17,634 nucleotides of DNA. Source: Clostridiales bacterium. GTDB lineage: Bacteria; Bacillota; Clostridia; Christensenellales; CAG-138. Below the pieces are notes generated by a model. The model did no database searches. It was given only the letters and a program-made list of their open reading frames with translations, and was not told where the DNA came from. Below are positions 1-7,707 of the stretch, piece after piece. Positions within the stretch are counted from its first letter, which is position 1. Every line of letters starts with the position of its first letter. The position numbers and the translations under genes are program-made. The stretch covers positions 1-17,634 of the forward strand of contig DNFZ01000228.1 in NCBI GenBank assembly GCA_003486785.1. The letters run 5' to 3'.

Positions 1-1857
1 GCGTTTTCGCGGCGCACCGGATTCGTCCCACCCGCGAATGCGATAGTAGACGGGTAGCATCTTATCCAGCGAGACGACAGTCTTGGGATTACTCGTATCC
101 TGTGGTGTTTTGGTCAGGCGATCCGGCAGGGAATCGTCCTTACCCGTCAACCCTTCGCGGAAGTTATAGAGCCGTTCCATATTATAGCCGCGCTCGCCAA
201 GGCGAACGAAGGAGCCCGTATAAAACGGCAGCCCGGTAATAAGCCGGAGCGTCTCCGCATGCGGAAAGAGGTAGACGGTGTTAAAGCGCAAAATCGGCAG
301 CATCCAAAGAAGCGCGCGTACGCCATAGCCCAAATGCGTCGCGATCTTGCCGATCGCGCGGGTCACACGATGATGGGGCCCTAGCTTGAATAAAATCGCC
401 GGAACGAACGACTGCGCGGAGAAGAGGCAGAAGCCGGCGGCGGAGATCGCCTCCAGCGCATTCTGGAAAAACGCGGCAAATGCGGGCTTGGCCGAGGTGG
501 AAAGCGCGTCCATCGAGAGTACGCCAACAGACTCTAAAAGCGCGAGATACCCGCCGTTGAGATGGCAACCGCCGCGGTTGCTCGTGGCATAGCCAATCCC
601 CATGCCGACGGAACGGCGCGGCTCATAGCTCGCCAGCTCCAGCCCCTTGCTGTGCATGGCGTATTCTGTTCCACCATATGTTTCGCTCAGCCATTTCGTG
701 CCGTTGGCAAGGTCGCTGTATTTCCCCTCGCGCACTGCGATTTTCTCTACGATCTTTGACAGGTTGTCTGCGTTACCAAACGACACGTCAAAGTCCGCGA
801 CGCCGTTTTCCTTGAGCTCCATGGCAAACGCGAGCGTGGAGGCGAGCGAAATGGTGTCCAACCCCAACAGGTCGCATTGATAGTTGAGACGAAGAAGGCT
901 CTCCATGTCGGAGCTATCGATATTCGGGCCAAAGAAGCCGCAGGTTTCGTATTCCGGCCCTTTAACGTCCTTACCGTCCACCGCAACGCGCCGCTCGCAG
1001 CGGATAGGGCAGGAGATGCAGGAGCTGTTGCGCAGAAGCCGCGTGTCTGCGAGCGTCTCGCCGCTGACTGCGTTCGCATCTTTGAAGTGCCCGTACTTGA
1101 AGTTGTGCGTGGGCAGGGCGTTGGTGGCGTTGGCCTTGCTGACCAATCCTGCGCTGCCGTAGGAAGGCAAAGACTCGCCCGTCATCGGGTGATCGCGCAA
1201 AAACCTGACCCATTTGCTCACGTACTTTGAAAACTTCTTTTTGTTATAAATCTCCGGCCGCTGTGTGCCGTATGCGACGATGGCCTTGATCTTCTTGGCG
1301 CCAAGCACCGCGCCCGCGCCGCACCGGCCTGCCACGCGCTCACCGGAGACGGCGGCGGCATAGCGCACAAGATGTTCACCCGCAGTACCGATGACGAGCT
1401 TGCCGTAGATCTTCGGAAACGCGTGCTGCGCTTCTTCCGTATTCTTGCCCCAGAGATCACCCGCGTCTGTGAATGTGATTTCTTTGTCGATGATCGAGAT
1501 GACGCAGGGCACGTCGCTCTGTCCGCGTAAAATGATGCCGTCGTAGCCCGCGCGCTTGAGAAGCACGCCGAAATGGCCGCCGCAATTACTGCTGGCGATG
1601 CCGCCAGTGAGCACGTTTTTAAACGTCATGTTAAAGCGGCTCGAGCAGGGCGCGCCTGTTCCGGTTGCGGGGCTGGTGTTGATGATTACCACCGCATCCG
1701 GCCCGAGCGGATCGACGCCGGCGGGGGTGAGGTCGTAGAGGAGCCTTGCGCCGAGCATTTTTCCGCCGATGTACTTTTTATACAACGTCTCGCCGATTTC
1801 ATAGCGCGTGCTTGTGCGCGTGTTAAGATCAATGATCGCGTAAACAGGCGTTCTCAT
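1..1857 (-). CDS. Aldehyde ferredoxin oxidoreductase family protein (partial, C-terminus off the window)
   Basis: This is a tungsten- or molybdenum-pterin enzyme that interconverts carboxylic acids and aldehydes with ferredoxin as electron partner, in the cytoplasm. The 619 visible residues run to the window edge in frame. The N-terminal domain shows the family segment SSRFNMTFKNVLTGG followed by SSNCGGHFG (pterin-binding part). C280, C283 and C287 (CISCPIRC) are the first three 4Fe-4S ligands, CDLLGLD at 328-334 is the first DxxGL(D/C) motif, and C477 in SAAGFC matches the fourth cluster ligand. The family ending NMERLYNFREGLTGKDDSLPDR and YYRIRGWDE is present, so only about 10-20 residues are probably missing. 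The Asp of the second DxxGLC motif is Ser here. The start ATG overlaps the stop of the upstream polyferredoxin gene (ATGA), pointing to coupled translation and a dedicated electron carrier. The aldehyde substrate cannot be read from the sequence. Confidence 0.95.
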   Translation of the reverse strand, partial: MRTPVYAIIDLNTRTSTRYEIGETLYKKYIGGKMLGARLLYDLTPAGVDPLGPDAVVIINTSPATGTGAPCSSRFNMTFKNVLTGGIASSNCGGHFGVLLKRAGYDGIILRGQSDVPCVISIIDKEITFTDAGDLWGKNTEEAQHAFPKIYGKLVIGTAGEHLVRYAAAVSGERVAGRCGAGAVLGAKKIKAIVAYGTQRPEIYNKKKFSKYVSKWVRFLRDHPMTGESLPSYGSAGLVSKANATNALPTHNFKYGHFKDANAVSGETLADTRLLRNSSCISCPIRCERRVAVDGKDVKGPEYETCGFFGPNIDSSDMESLLRLNYQCDLLGLDTISLASTLAFAMELKENGVADFDVSFGNADNLSKIVEKIAVREGKYSDLANGTKWLSETYGGTEYAMHSKGLELASYEPRRSVGMGIGYATSNRGGCHLNGGYLALLESVGVLSMDALSTSAKPAFAAFFQNALEAISAAGFCLFSAQSFVPAILFKLGPHHRVTRAIGKIATHLGYGVRALLWMLPILRFNTVYLFPHAETLRLITGLPFYTGSFVRLGERGYNMERLYNFREGLTGKDDSLPDRLTKTPQDTSNPKTVVSLDKMLPVYYRIRGWDESGAPRKR

Positions 1858-2276
1858 ACGCGCACCTCCGAAAGATGAATGGCACCGACGGGGCAGTTTT
1901 CTTCGCAAAGCCCGCAGGAGACGCACTTATTGGGCTGATAGAGCTCGGCGAACACATGGATATCGCCATGAAACGCAGGAAGCGAGATTTGAAGCGCTTC
2001 CGCGCGGCACCACGTCACGCAGATGCCGCATGCGCTGCAGGCCTTCGTGTCCACGACGGGCTTTTGCCATTGCGCGCGCGGAACACTCCTGCAAAGATTG
2101 CCGTGTCCGTCCAGAATCGCACTCTTTGGGCAGATGCGCCCGCATACGCCGCAGGAAACACAGCGTCGGATATTCACCGTGTGCCGCTCTTTTGCGACAC
2201 CGTCGATGGCGAGCACGGGACACTGCTTTGCGCAGGCCGTGCAGCCGTTGCAGTCGCCTGTGATGAAATAAGGCAT
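1854..2276 (-). CDS. Polyferredoxin with four 4Fe-4S motifs, partner of the aldehyde oxidoreductase
   Basis: This is a 140-residue cytoplasmic electron carrier. Four complete C-x2-C-x2-C-x3-C motifs are visible: C9-C19, C39-C49, C80-C90 and C118-C128. Motifs 1, 2 and 4 end in the usual Pro after the last Cys, while motif 3 ends in Arg. The start at 2276 is chosen because AAAGGAG lies seven bases upstream and the first motif begins at residue 9. The reading frame stays open upstream to 2438, but those codons would cross the proposed promoter and carry no ferredoxin-like sequence. The stop overlaps the start of the aldehyde ferredoxin oxidoreductase by four bases, so the two are almost certainly co-translated. 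Small ferredoxin genes next to AOR-type enzymes usually encode the physiological electron acceptor. Which further redox enzyme takes the electrons is not shown here. Confidence 0.93.
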   Translation of the reverse strand: MPYFITGDCNGCTACAKQCPVLAIDGVAKERHTVNIRRCVSCGVCGRICPKSAILDGHGNLCRSVPRAQWQKPVVDTKACSACGICVTWCRAEALQISLPAFHGDIHVFAELYQPNKCVSCGLCEENCPVGAIHLSEVRV

Positions 2277-2327
2277 AGCCGATCTCCTTTGATCTGCGAT
2301 TTGTGATGTTTTGATTTGGCTGACTTG

Positions 2328-2356
2328 ACTGTAACACAAAAACGGACGATTCGCAA
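2328..2356 (-). promoter_or_regulatory. Predicted sigma-A-type promoter of the polyferredoxin-AOR operon
   Basis: On the minus strand TTGCGA (2351-2356) lies 17 bp from TACAGT (2328-2333), which is preceded by TGT, an extended -10 element. It sits between the terminator of the upstream transcript and the polyferredoxin ribosome binding site, giving a leader of about 45 bases. The match is good but rests on consensus inspection only. Confidence 0.55.
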
Positions 2357-2363
2357 TCCGGCG

Positions 2364-2391
2364 AAAAATCAAGCCCCGCGCATGGCGGGGC
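2364..2391 (-). terminator. Rho-independent terminator after the AGPS-like gene
   Basis: Reading the minus strand, a perfect 7-bp stem GCCCCGC/GCGGGGC with a 5-base loop is followed by TTGATTTTT. It begins six bases after the stop codon of the AGPS-like oxidase. It separates that operon from the polyferredoxin-AOR operon, which has its own promoter just downstream. Confidence 0.8.
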
Positions 2392-2397
2392 ATAGGT

Positions 2398-4128
2398 TCA
2401 GCGGACGGGGAAGCGCTTCTCGTTTTCTTTGAGGTCAAAGCCGAGTGTTCCGCCGGGGTTCATGATGTTGTCCAGGTCAAAGTGGTTCTTCAGCGTGCGC
2501 AGCACGTCATATTCGTTTCTGCCCAGCGAGCCTTCCAGCCACGGCGCAAACATCTTGCCAATGCCGTGGTGATGGCTCATAGCGGCGCCAGACTGCTGGA
2601 TCGCTGAAAGAATGCCCGCGTGATACTGCCGGAACGCCTCCGGATCACTTTCCCTGATGATGAAGATAAAGTAGAGGTTTGCGCCCTGCGGATAGACATG
2701 GGACATATGCGTCATGCAGATCGTATCCGGGCGGGACTTGCAATAGGCGCGCACATCTCTGTGTACCCTGGCCATGTTGCTCCAGTTGACGGAGCACTCC
2801 ATCGTGTCGGTGACGATGCCGAAATCCTGCAAGGTGTCGCGCATATAGGGGTCGTTGAAGCGGCCTTTTTCCCAGCTGCGCGTGACGTAACCCGTCAGGC
2901 TCATGCCGCCTAATCTGCGCGCCACGCGGTGTACGTTCTTCGCGGCATTGCGCGAAAAACCGTTTTCGCCGTTGGTGAAGCCTAAAAAGAGGCACATCTC
3001 ATTCTCTTTGAAGTTGCGAAATTTAAAGAGATACTTGAGCGGAGAGTCCATCACACCGTATAGATGCAGCATCACGCTGGTCTCCTCGGGGTCGGAAAGC
3101 CGGAAGACAGAGGGATAGCCTGACTCGCTTTGCATGATCTCGCGTGCAGCGGCCTGCGCCGTCTCCCAGTCTTTGAACATATAGGAAAAACGGCGGATTG
3201 TCTTTGGCATATGCCGAAACACCTTGAGCGTGACATGCGTCAGCACGCCGTAGGTGCCTTCGCTGCCCATGAGAATCTGGCCAAGATCGCTGCCGGTTGC
3301 TTTGCGCGGGTAGCTGTCGGTCTTGATGTTCCCAATGGGGGTTGCGTATTCCTGCGCCATTACCAGATCGGAAATGCAGCCGTAATAGGTCGAGTTCTGT
3401 CCCGCGCCGCGAGTAACCACCCAGCCGCCGACGGAGCTGTATTCAAAGCTCTGCGGAAAATGGCCGCAGGTATAGGCGCGCTTTGCGCCAAAGAGCGCTT
3501 TCGCGTTGTTGAGCGTCTCCTCAAGCTTCGGCCCGCTCATGCCCGCCTCGACGGTGATTGTCTGGTCGACCTCGTTGAACGCGATGACCTTGTTGAAGCG
3601 CAGCCTGAGATCCAGCGAGATGCCGCCCTTGACGCACTCAACCCCGCGGGTGACGGAAGAACCGCCGCCGTAAACATAGACCGGGATTTTGCGTTCTGCG
3701 CAATAGGCGACGATCTCTTCAATTTGCTCTTTCGTGTCGGGATACAGCACCGCGTCCGGCACGTTTTCGACGATTTTGTTCCGCAGGCGCAGCACGTCAT
3801 ACATCGTTTTGCCGTATGCGACCGAGAGACGCGCATAGTCGTCGGTGCGGACAAACTCGCTCCCAACGATTTCAGCAAACGACTGAAGATCTCGTTCGCT
3901 CAAATGAATTGGCAGCTGGAAGGAGACCGTGTCGAATCCGATATCCTCCTGATAGACGCGAAAATCCTCGTCCGTCAGATGAAACTTCTCCTTCATGAGC
4001 CGAAAGAGGGATTCTCTCGGCGCCTTGATCTCGAGCGGCGCGCCCCACTTGAAGATAGAACGATAGCTGTCTTTTGGAAATTCGCCGCTTACCCAGTTGG
4101 GTTCAAAGCCCTTATACGGATGAGACAT
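2398..4128 (-). CDS. FAD-binding oxidase, alkyl-dihydroxyacetonephosphate synthase-like
   Basis: This 576-residue protein belongs to the vanillyl-alcohol-oxidase/FAD_binding_4 superfamily. The FAD pyrophosphate loop YGGGSSVTRG starts at about residue 153. The C-terminal half resembles alkylglycerone-phosphate synthase (AGPS): a block reading SWEKGRFNDPYMRDTLQDFG, and the His triplet H519-H521 in SHHHGIGK, which corresponds to the active-site HHH loop of AGPS. AGPS swaps the acyl chain of acyl-DHAP for a fatty alcohol to make the ether bond, and bacterial homologues are mostly uncharacterised. The start at 4128 has AAAGGAG nine bases upstream. It follows the GlpA-like/DUF1667 cluster after an 84-bp gap with no clear terminator, so it may belong to the same transcript. 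A glycerol-3-phosphate-dehydrogenase-like neighbour fits a role on triose or glycerol phosphates, but a 2-hydroxyacid or other oxidase role is also possible. Confidence 0.85.
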   Translation of the reverse strand: MSHPYKGFEPNWVSGEFPKDSYRSIFKWGAPLEIKAPRESLFRLMKEKFHLTDEDFRVYQEDIGFDTVSFQLPIHLSERDLQSFAEIVGSEFVRTDDYARLSVAYGKTMYDVLRLRNKIVENVPDAVLYPDTKEQIEEIVAYCAERKIPVYVYGGGSSVTRGVECVKGGISLDLRLRFNKVIAFNEVDQTITVEAGMSGPKLEETLNNAKALFGAKRAYTCGHFPQSFEYSSVGGWVVTRGAGQNSTYYGCISDLVMAQEYATPIGNIKTDSYPRKATGSDLGQILMGSEGTYGVLTHVTLKVFRHMPKTIRRFSYMFKDWETAQAAAREIMQSESGYPSVFRLSDPEETSVMLHLYGVMDSPLKYLFKFRNFKENEMCLFLGFTNGENGFSRNAAKNVHRVARRLGGMSLTGYVTRSWEKGRFNDPYMRDTLQDFGIVTDTMECSVNWSNMARVHRDVRAYCKSRPDTICMTHMSHVYPQGANLYFIFIIRESDPEAFRQYHAGILSAIQQSGAAMSHHHGIGKMFAPWLEGSLGRNEYDVLRTLKNHFDLDNIMNPGGTLGFDLKENEKRFPVR

Positions 4129-4212
4129 GGTAATCCGCTCCTTTCGATCGTAAGAAAGTTAATATTGCAATAGAAGTCAACAAAAGCAGCTAAGTGAATA
4201 GAGCCAATTGAG

Positions 4213-4599
4213 TCAATAAGGATTTACAAGCCGGTCGCTCGTGCAGATGATGTTGACGCCCGTGCCGCAGATGTTTTCCGCGATGATATCTCCAATTTTG
4301 ACGCGTTGATCGACGATCACCTGGCCGAGCGCCTTTGCGACATCGATGAGTTTTCCTTTCTCGATCTCGCCGTCCGTGCGGACACTGACCACAGGGGAGT
4401 CGGGAAACGCAGTCCTGACGCTGGTTGTGAGCGAGCGCATCGGGTGCGTCAGCTCTGCGGCGGTATAAGCTTCGCCACGCTTACACTTTTGTCCGCTGTA
4501 AACAATGCCGCTCCCGGTCTGCGTGCAGCGGATGCGGCAGCCGTTGGGGCAGACGATGCAGACGATTTCAGTTGTCGTGTTATCTTGTCTATTTGTCAT
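4213..4599 (-). CDS. DUF1667 cysteine-rich protein (electron-transfer partner of the FAD oxidoreductases)
   Basis: This small 128-residue protein has C14-x2-C17-x3-C21 followed by C39 in GQKCKRGEAY, then the conserved stretch HPMRSLTTSV. This pattern is typical of DUF1667 proteins, which are commonly encoded with a GlpA-like and a second FAD oxidoreductase in Bacillota and are assumed to carry a redox or metal centre. The start at 4599 has GGAGG nine bases upstream and lies 11 bp inside the end of the preceding gene, so the two are translationally linked. The frame remains open further upstream, but those residues overlap the neighbour and lack conservation. The cofactor and the exact role are not known from the sequence. 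A GlpC-like role in passing electrons onward is an inference from context. Confidence 0.88.
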   Translation of the reverse strand: MTNRQDNTTTEIVCIVCPNGCRIRCTQTGSGIVYSGQKCKRGEAYTAAELTHPMRSLTTSVRTAFPDSPVVSVRTDGEIEKGKLIDVAKALGQVIVDQRVKIGDIIAENICGTGVNIICTSDRLVNPY

Positions 4600-5860
4600 T
4601 TGTGATTTCCTCCAGATGAAAGCGCAGGGGTTCGGTACCGTTGAGCTGCTCCGCGGAGAATGTGAGCGCCAGGCGTTCCATCTCCGGCGGGCGCAAATGC
4701 GCAAACTTTTTTGTCACCAGGGTATTTCCGCCCTTGGTGATGGTCAGCGTCGCGTTGTCCATGTCCCTCGCGGAGCGAAAGAAGAAGATGCGCTCCGTTT
4801 CCGCCGCGTTGCGGCAGATGCGCTGCGGCACGACATAGAGCAGCGTATGGTCGCACTCCACGGGCACGAGCCCGCGCGCGCAGTTGAGAGGGTCAGCTGC
4901 GGCTTTGCCTGCGATCTCGCCGCTTTCGGAGACATAGTCCACAAGATCGTTGACGTGCAGTGCGTTTCCGCAGGCAAACACGCCGCGAAGCAGCGTCTCG
5001 TTTCGCTCGTCCACCACCGCACCCTTGGTTTTTGAATCGAGCGGCACGCCGATGGACTCCGCAAGCTCGTTTTCGGGGATCAACCCCACAGAAAGGATCA
5101 ATGCATCGCATGGAATGATCTCTTCGGTTCCCGCGATGGGGCACATGCAGGCATCAACGCTCGCGATTTCCACCGCGCTGAGCCGCGCGTCGCCGATGAC
5201 GCGGGTAACGGTTTTGCTCGTGTGCAGCGGAATCTCGAAATCCCACAAACACTGGCTGACATTTCGCGTCAGTCCGCTCGGCGTGGGTTTTGCCTCGTAG
5301 ACACCGACGACCTCCGCGCCTTCAAGCGTGAGCCTGCGCGCCATGATGAGACCGATATCCCCGCTGCCGAGGATGACACAGCGTCTAGTCGGCAGTTTGC
5401 CGAGGATATTGGTGTAATACTGCGCTGTTCCCGCGGTGAATACGCCCGCACAATGCCGACCGTGCACGCCGATCTGGCGGGAGGTGCGCTCCCGGCAGCC
5501 GGTTGCGAGAACAAGCGCGCGTGTGCGAACCTGCTGCATCCCTTCGCGCGTGATCACGGTGAGGATGCTCTCATTTTGCTCGCGCCGGATTTCGCTGACA
5601 AACGAGAGCGTCCATGTCGTCACGCCGCTGCCGGGAAGCTGTTCGATAAACCGCTCGGCATACTCCGGGCCGGAGAGCTTCTCGCCATAGCGCACCAACC
5701 CGAACCCGTCGTGGATGCACTGCTTGAGGATGCCGCCGAGGCGCGCTTCCCGCTCGATGAGGAGCGTTTTTGCTCCAGCCTGATCGGTAGCCAGCGCCGC
5801 GGCAAGACCCGCAGGACCCGCGCCGATGACGACTACGTCGAAGTTTAGCTCCTGCGTCAT
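4589..5860 (-). CDS. NAD(P)/FAD-dependent oxidoreductase (pyridine nucleotide-disulfide type), GlpA-associated
   Basis: This 423-residue flavoprotein has an N-terminal FAD-binding GAGPAG motif (residues 13-18). A second dinucleotide-binding motif, GSGDIG, follows the ATGCRERT segment, and a late motif GVFACGNALHVNDLVD resembles the FAD-contacting end of the pyridine nucleotide-disulfide reductase fold. It resembles the middle subunit found between GlpA-like and DUF1667 proteins and probably passes electrons between the dehydrogenase and NAD(P) or another carrier. The start at 5860 is supported by AAGGAGGTG eight bases upstream and by an ATGA overlap with the stop of the GlpA-like gene. The longer open frame to 6106 would lie inside that neighbour and adds Arg-rich, non-conserved residues. 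There is no signal peptide or membrane segment, so it is likely cytoplasmic. Confidence 0.9.
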   Translation of the reverse strand: MTQELNFDVVVIGAGPAGLAAALATDQAGAKTLLIEREARLGGILKQCIHDGFGLVRYGEKLSGPEYAERFIEQLPGSGVTTWTLSFVSEIRREQNESILTVITREGMQQVRTRALVLATGCRERTSRQIGVHGRHCAGVFTAGTAQYYTNILGKLPTRRCVILGSGDIGLIMARRLTLEGAEVVGVYEAKPTPSGLTRNVSQCLWDFEIPLHTSKTVTRVIGDARLSAVEIASVDACMCPIAGTEEIIPCDALILSVGLIPENELAESIGVPLDSKTKGAVVDERNETLLRGVFACGNALHVNDLVDYVSESGEIAGKAAADPLNCARGLVPVECDHTLLYVVPQRICRNAAETERIFFFRSARDMDNATLTITKGGNTLVTKKFAHLRPPEMERLALTFSAEQLNGTEPLRFHLEEITNDK

Positions 5861-7575
5861 CGCGACTGCACCTCCTTGATCGAACCAAAGAGCACTTCGC
5901 CGCCGGGTCCGCTTTTGCCGACTGCTTCTAGCGGTTCTTTCGTTTCCTGTGCGATGAGTTGCAGCACCAGCGGCCCGCAGAATCCGCCCTGGCAGCGGCC
6001 TCCGCCGGGGCGAACGCGGCGGCGTACGCCGTCGAGCGTGTCGCAAGGCACGCTGCGATGCAGCGCGTCGATCACCTCGCCGCGGCTGATCTGCTCGCAG
6101 CGGCAAACGATCTCGCCATAGTCAGGGTTTTCACGGATCAATGCATCCCGTGCTTCGGCGCCCAGTTCGCTCGCGCGGACAATGCTCTTATGCAAGGGGT
6201 TGAAGTTTTCGTTTTGTTTGACTTCGCGCGTGCGCATCAGCACCTCTGTCGCCATCCGGCTGACATCTACGGCGATTGCCGGAGCCGCCGTAATGCCGGG
6301 GGACTGGATGCCCGCCGCGTGTACGATGTTCTTCGTCCATTTGCCTTTGCGGATGACGAAGTCCTCCTCATACGTCGCCGCGCGAATGCCGGAGAAGTAC
6401 GTGATCGCGTCGCGCATGTGCAGCGCGGGATCGGTCTGGCTTTGCTTTTCAAACACAAACGCAACGTTTTGCGGGTTTGTCGTAAAGTCTTCCTTATGAT
6501 ATGTCTCCACTGCGTCGGGGCCGACCAGCGTGTTTCTATCGATGGTCTTCACGAGCCCGCCGCCCTTGGTGTGCCGCTTTTTGGTGGAAGAAGTGCCAAA
6601 AGACGAAACGATCGTGTTCATGCGCGTGGAGGCTTTGTGGTCGAGAATCGTATTGGTGCCCTTGCGCGGGTGGATCGAGAAAAAGCGATCCTGCGCCATG
6701 CACGCAACATCTTCTGAGAACACGCCCGCTGCGTTGACGACGACCTTTGGGTAGACGGTGCCGCGGTTGGTCTGAACGGAGACGATGCTGCCGTTTTCGA
6801 GCGTCATATCCAGCACGGCGGTGTCCAGTGAAAGCGTGACACCGTTATCAACTGCATTTTCCGCATAGGCTATTGCCAGCCCATAAGGGGAGACCACGCC
6901 CGCCGCGGGATAAAACAGCGCGGCAGTAATCGCGGGGTTCATGTTCGGTTCGCACCGAAAAAACGCTTGCTTGTTCAGATATTTCACCTTTGGGCCAAAG
7001 AGCTTGTAGTAGATCTGGCCGAAGAACGCGCCAATTGCCATCGCCCTGCCCTGAAAGCAAACATACTGGCCGCTGCGAAGAAAGGGCACGTCGAGCTCCG
7101 CGCAAATCTGGTCATACATGCGGTTGCCGCGTGTGTTGTATCGGCGCTTGATCTGTCCGGGGATGAGATCAATGCCAGGATGTACCATGCCGTCGTTCCG
7201 GCTGGTGGTTTGCATGGCCAGATCGTGTTCTTTTTCAACCAGCAGGATACGCATGTCATATTTTGCACACTCGCGCGCGATGGCGCAGCCGATGATGCCG
7301 CCGCCGATGATGAGTACATCCGGCGATACGCCTTCCAGCTTGCTGTCCTGCACAAGCGGCATCCGCATCGGGGGAATCTCTGCGCCGGTGAAGCGAATGT
7401 CGTTGACCAGCCCATCGTACTTTCTGCGATTGACCGCCAGAAGCCCTGCGGTGACCACGTCGTCCCAGCGATCGAGTTCGCCTTCCAGATAGAGCACGCG
7501 GTCGTGCTCGCGCGCAGAAACACGCCCGCCGAAGCGCGCGAAGAGAGCTCGATTGATTCGCTTGCAATATGACAT
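5857..7575 (-). CDS. GlpA-like FAD-dependent oxidoreductase (glycerol-3-phosphate dehydrogenase family) with C-terminal BFD 2Fe-2S domain
   Basis: This 572-residue protein has a DAO-type FAD domain starting with VLIIGGGIIG (about 87-96) and containing TTSRNDGMVHPGI and INAAG-like (VNAAGVFSED) motifs. The C-terminus has a BFD-type 2Fe-2S region with C491-x-C493 and C528-x4-C533 (RCQGGFC). This layout matches anaerobic glycerol-3-phosphate dehydrogenase GlpA and its relatives, which oxidise glycerol-3-phosphate to DHAP. Residues 1-80 are unusual: the segment from RVSAREHDR to GLVNDIRF resembles a BON-like module placed ahead of the FAD domain. ATG 7575 is chosen because GGAG stands nine bases upstream; a TTG at 7590 is an in-frame alternative that would overlap this site. 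It is the first gene of an operon with the second FAD oxidoreductase and DUF1667, under a promoter that carries a palindromic operator. Glycerol-3-phosphate as substrate is likely but not proven, since no glycerol kinase is nearby. Confidence 0.88.
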   Translation of the reverse strand: MSYCKRINRALFARFGGRVSAREHDRVLYLEGELDRWDDVVTAGLLAVNRRKYDGLVNDIRFTGAEIPPMRMPLVQDSKLEGVSPDVLIIGGGIIGCAIARECAKYDMRILLVEKEHDLAMQTTSRNDGMVHPGIDLIPGQIKRRYNTRGNRMYDQICAELDVPFLRSGQYVCFQGRAMAIGAFFGQIYYKLFGPKVKYLNKQAFFRCEPNMNPAITAALFYPAAGVVSPYGLAIAYAENAVDNGVTLSLDTAVLDMTLENGSIVSVQTNRGTVYPKVVVNAAGVFSEDVACMAQDRFFSIHPRKGTNTILDHKASTRMNTIVSSFGTSSTKKRHTKGGGLVKTIDRNTLVGPDAVETYHKEDFTTNPQNVAFVFEKQSQTDPALHMRDAITYFSGIRAATYEEDFVIRKGKWTKNIVHAAGIQSPGITAAPAIAVDVSRMATEVLMRTREVKQNENFNPLHKSIVRASELGAEARDALIRENPDYGEIVCRCEQISRGEVIDALHRSVPCDTLDGVRRRVRPGGGRCQGGFCGPLVLQLIAQETKEPLEAVGKSGPGGEVLFGSIKEVQSR

Positions 7576-7616
7576 GATGATTCGCTCCAAACTGAATTTG
7601 TAAAGCGGTCTTGATA

Positions 7617-7638
7617 AAGTCGGTCGTATAACCGACTT
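7617..7638. promoter_or_regulatory. Palindromic operator candidate at the start of the GlpA-like operon
   Basis: A perfect inverted repeat with 8-bp arms, AAGTCGGT and ACCGACTT, is separated by CGTATA. It begins ten bases downstream of the predicted -10 element, so a bound repressor would cover the transcription start. The adjacent TetR-type regulator is the obvious candidate binder, which is an inference from position. Confidence 0.6.
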
Positions 7639-7647
7639 ACTATAACG

Positions 7648-7676
7648 AGCGTATCATTTCGCAGTGCGTTTGTCAA
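7648..7676 (-). promoter_or_regulatory. Predicted promoter of the GlpA-like operon
   Basis: On the minus strand a perfect TTGACA (7671-7676) is separated by 17 bp from TACGCT (7648-7653). Transcription would start near 7641, at the edge of the inverted repeat. The leader to the ATG at 7575 would be about 65 bases. It lies just after the terminator of the TetR gene, so the operon is expected to be transcribed on its own. Confidence 0.65.
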
Positions 7677-7707
7677 TATTTGCTGATTATAATCCGTTTG
7701 TTGCAAC

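Noticed and set aside
2277..2438. N-terminal extension of the polyferredoxin frame (start at 2438)
   Set aside because: It would run across the terminator hairpin and the predicted promoter, and a strong ribosome binding site sits before the start at 2276.
3130..4173. Long plus-strand open frame of 347 codons opposite the AGPS-like gene
   Set aside because: It is an antisense shadow of a well-supported gene; its translation has no recognisable motifs, as with other long frames opposite GC-rich genes here.
4129..4212. Promoter for the AGPS-like gene in the 84-bp gap
   Set aside because: TTGACT occurs twice on the minus strand but neither copy has a convincing -10 element at proper spacing, and no terminator precedes it.
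4600..4704. N-terminal extension of the DUF1667 protein
   Set aside because: It lies inside the upstream oxidoreductase gene, lacks similarity to the family, and ATG 4599 has GGAGG at a normal distance.
5861..6106. N-terminal extension of the second FAD oxidoreductase
   Set aside because: The extra residues overlap the GlpA-like gene in another frame and are Arg-rich shadow sequence; ATG 5860 has an excellent ribosome binding site just before the FAD motif.
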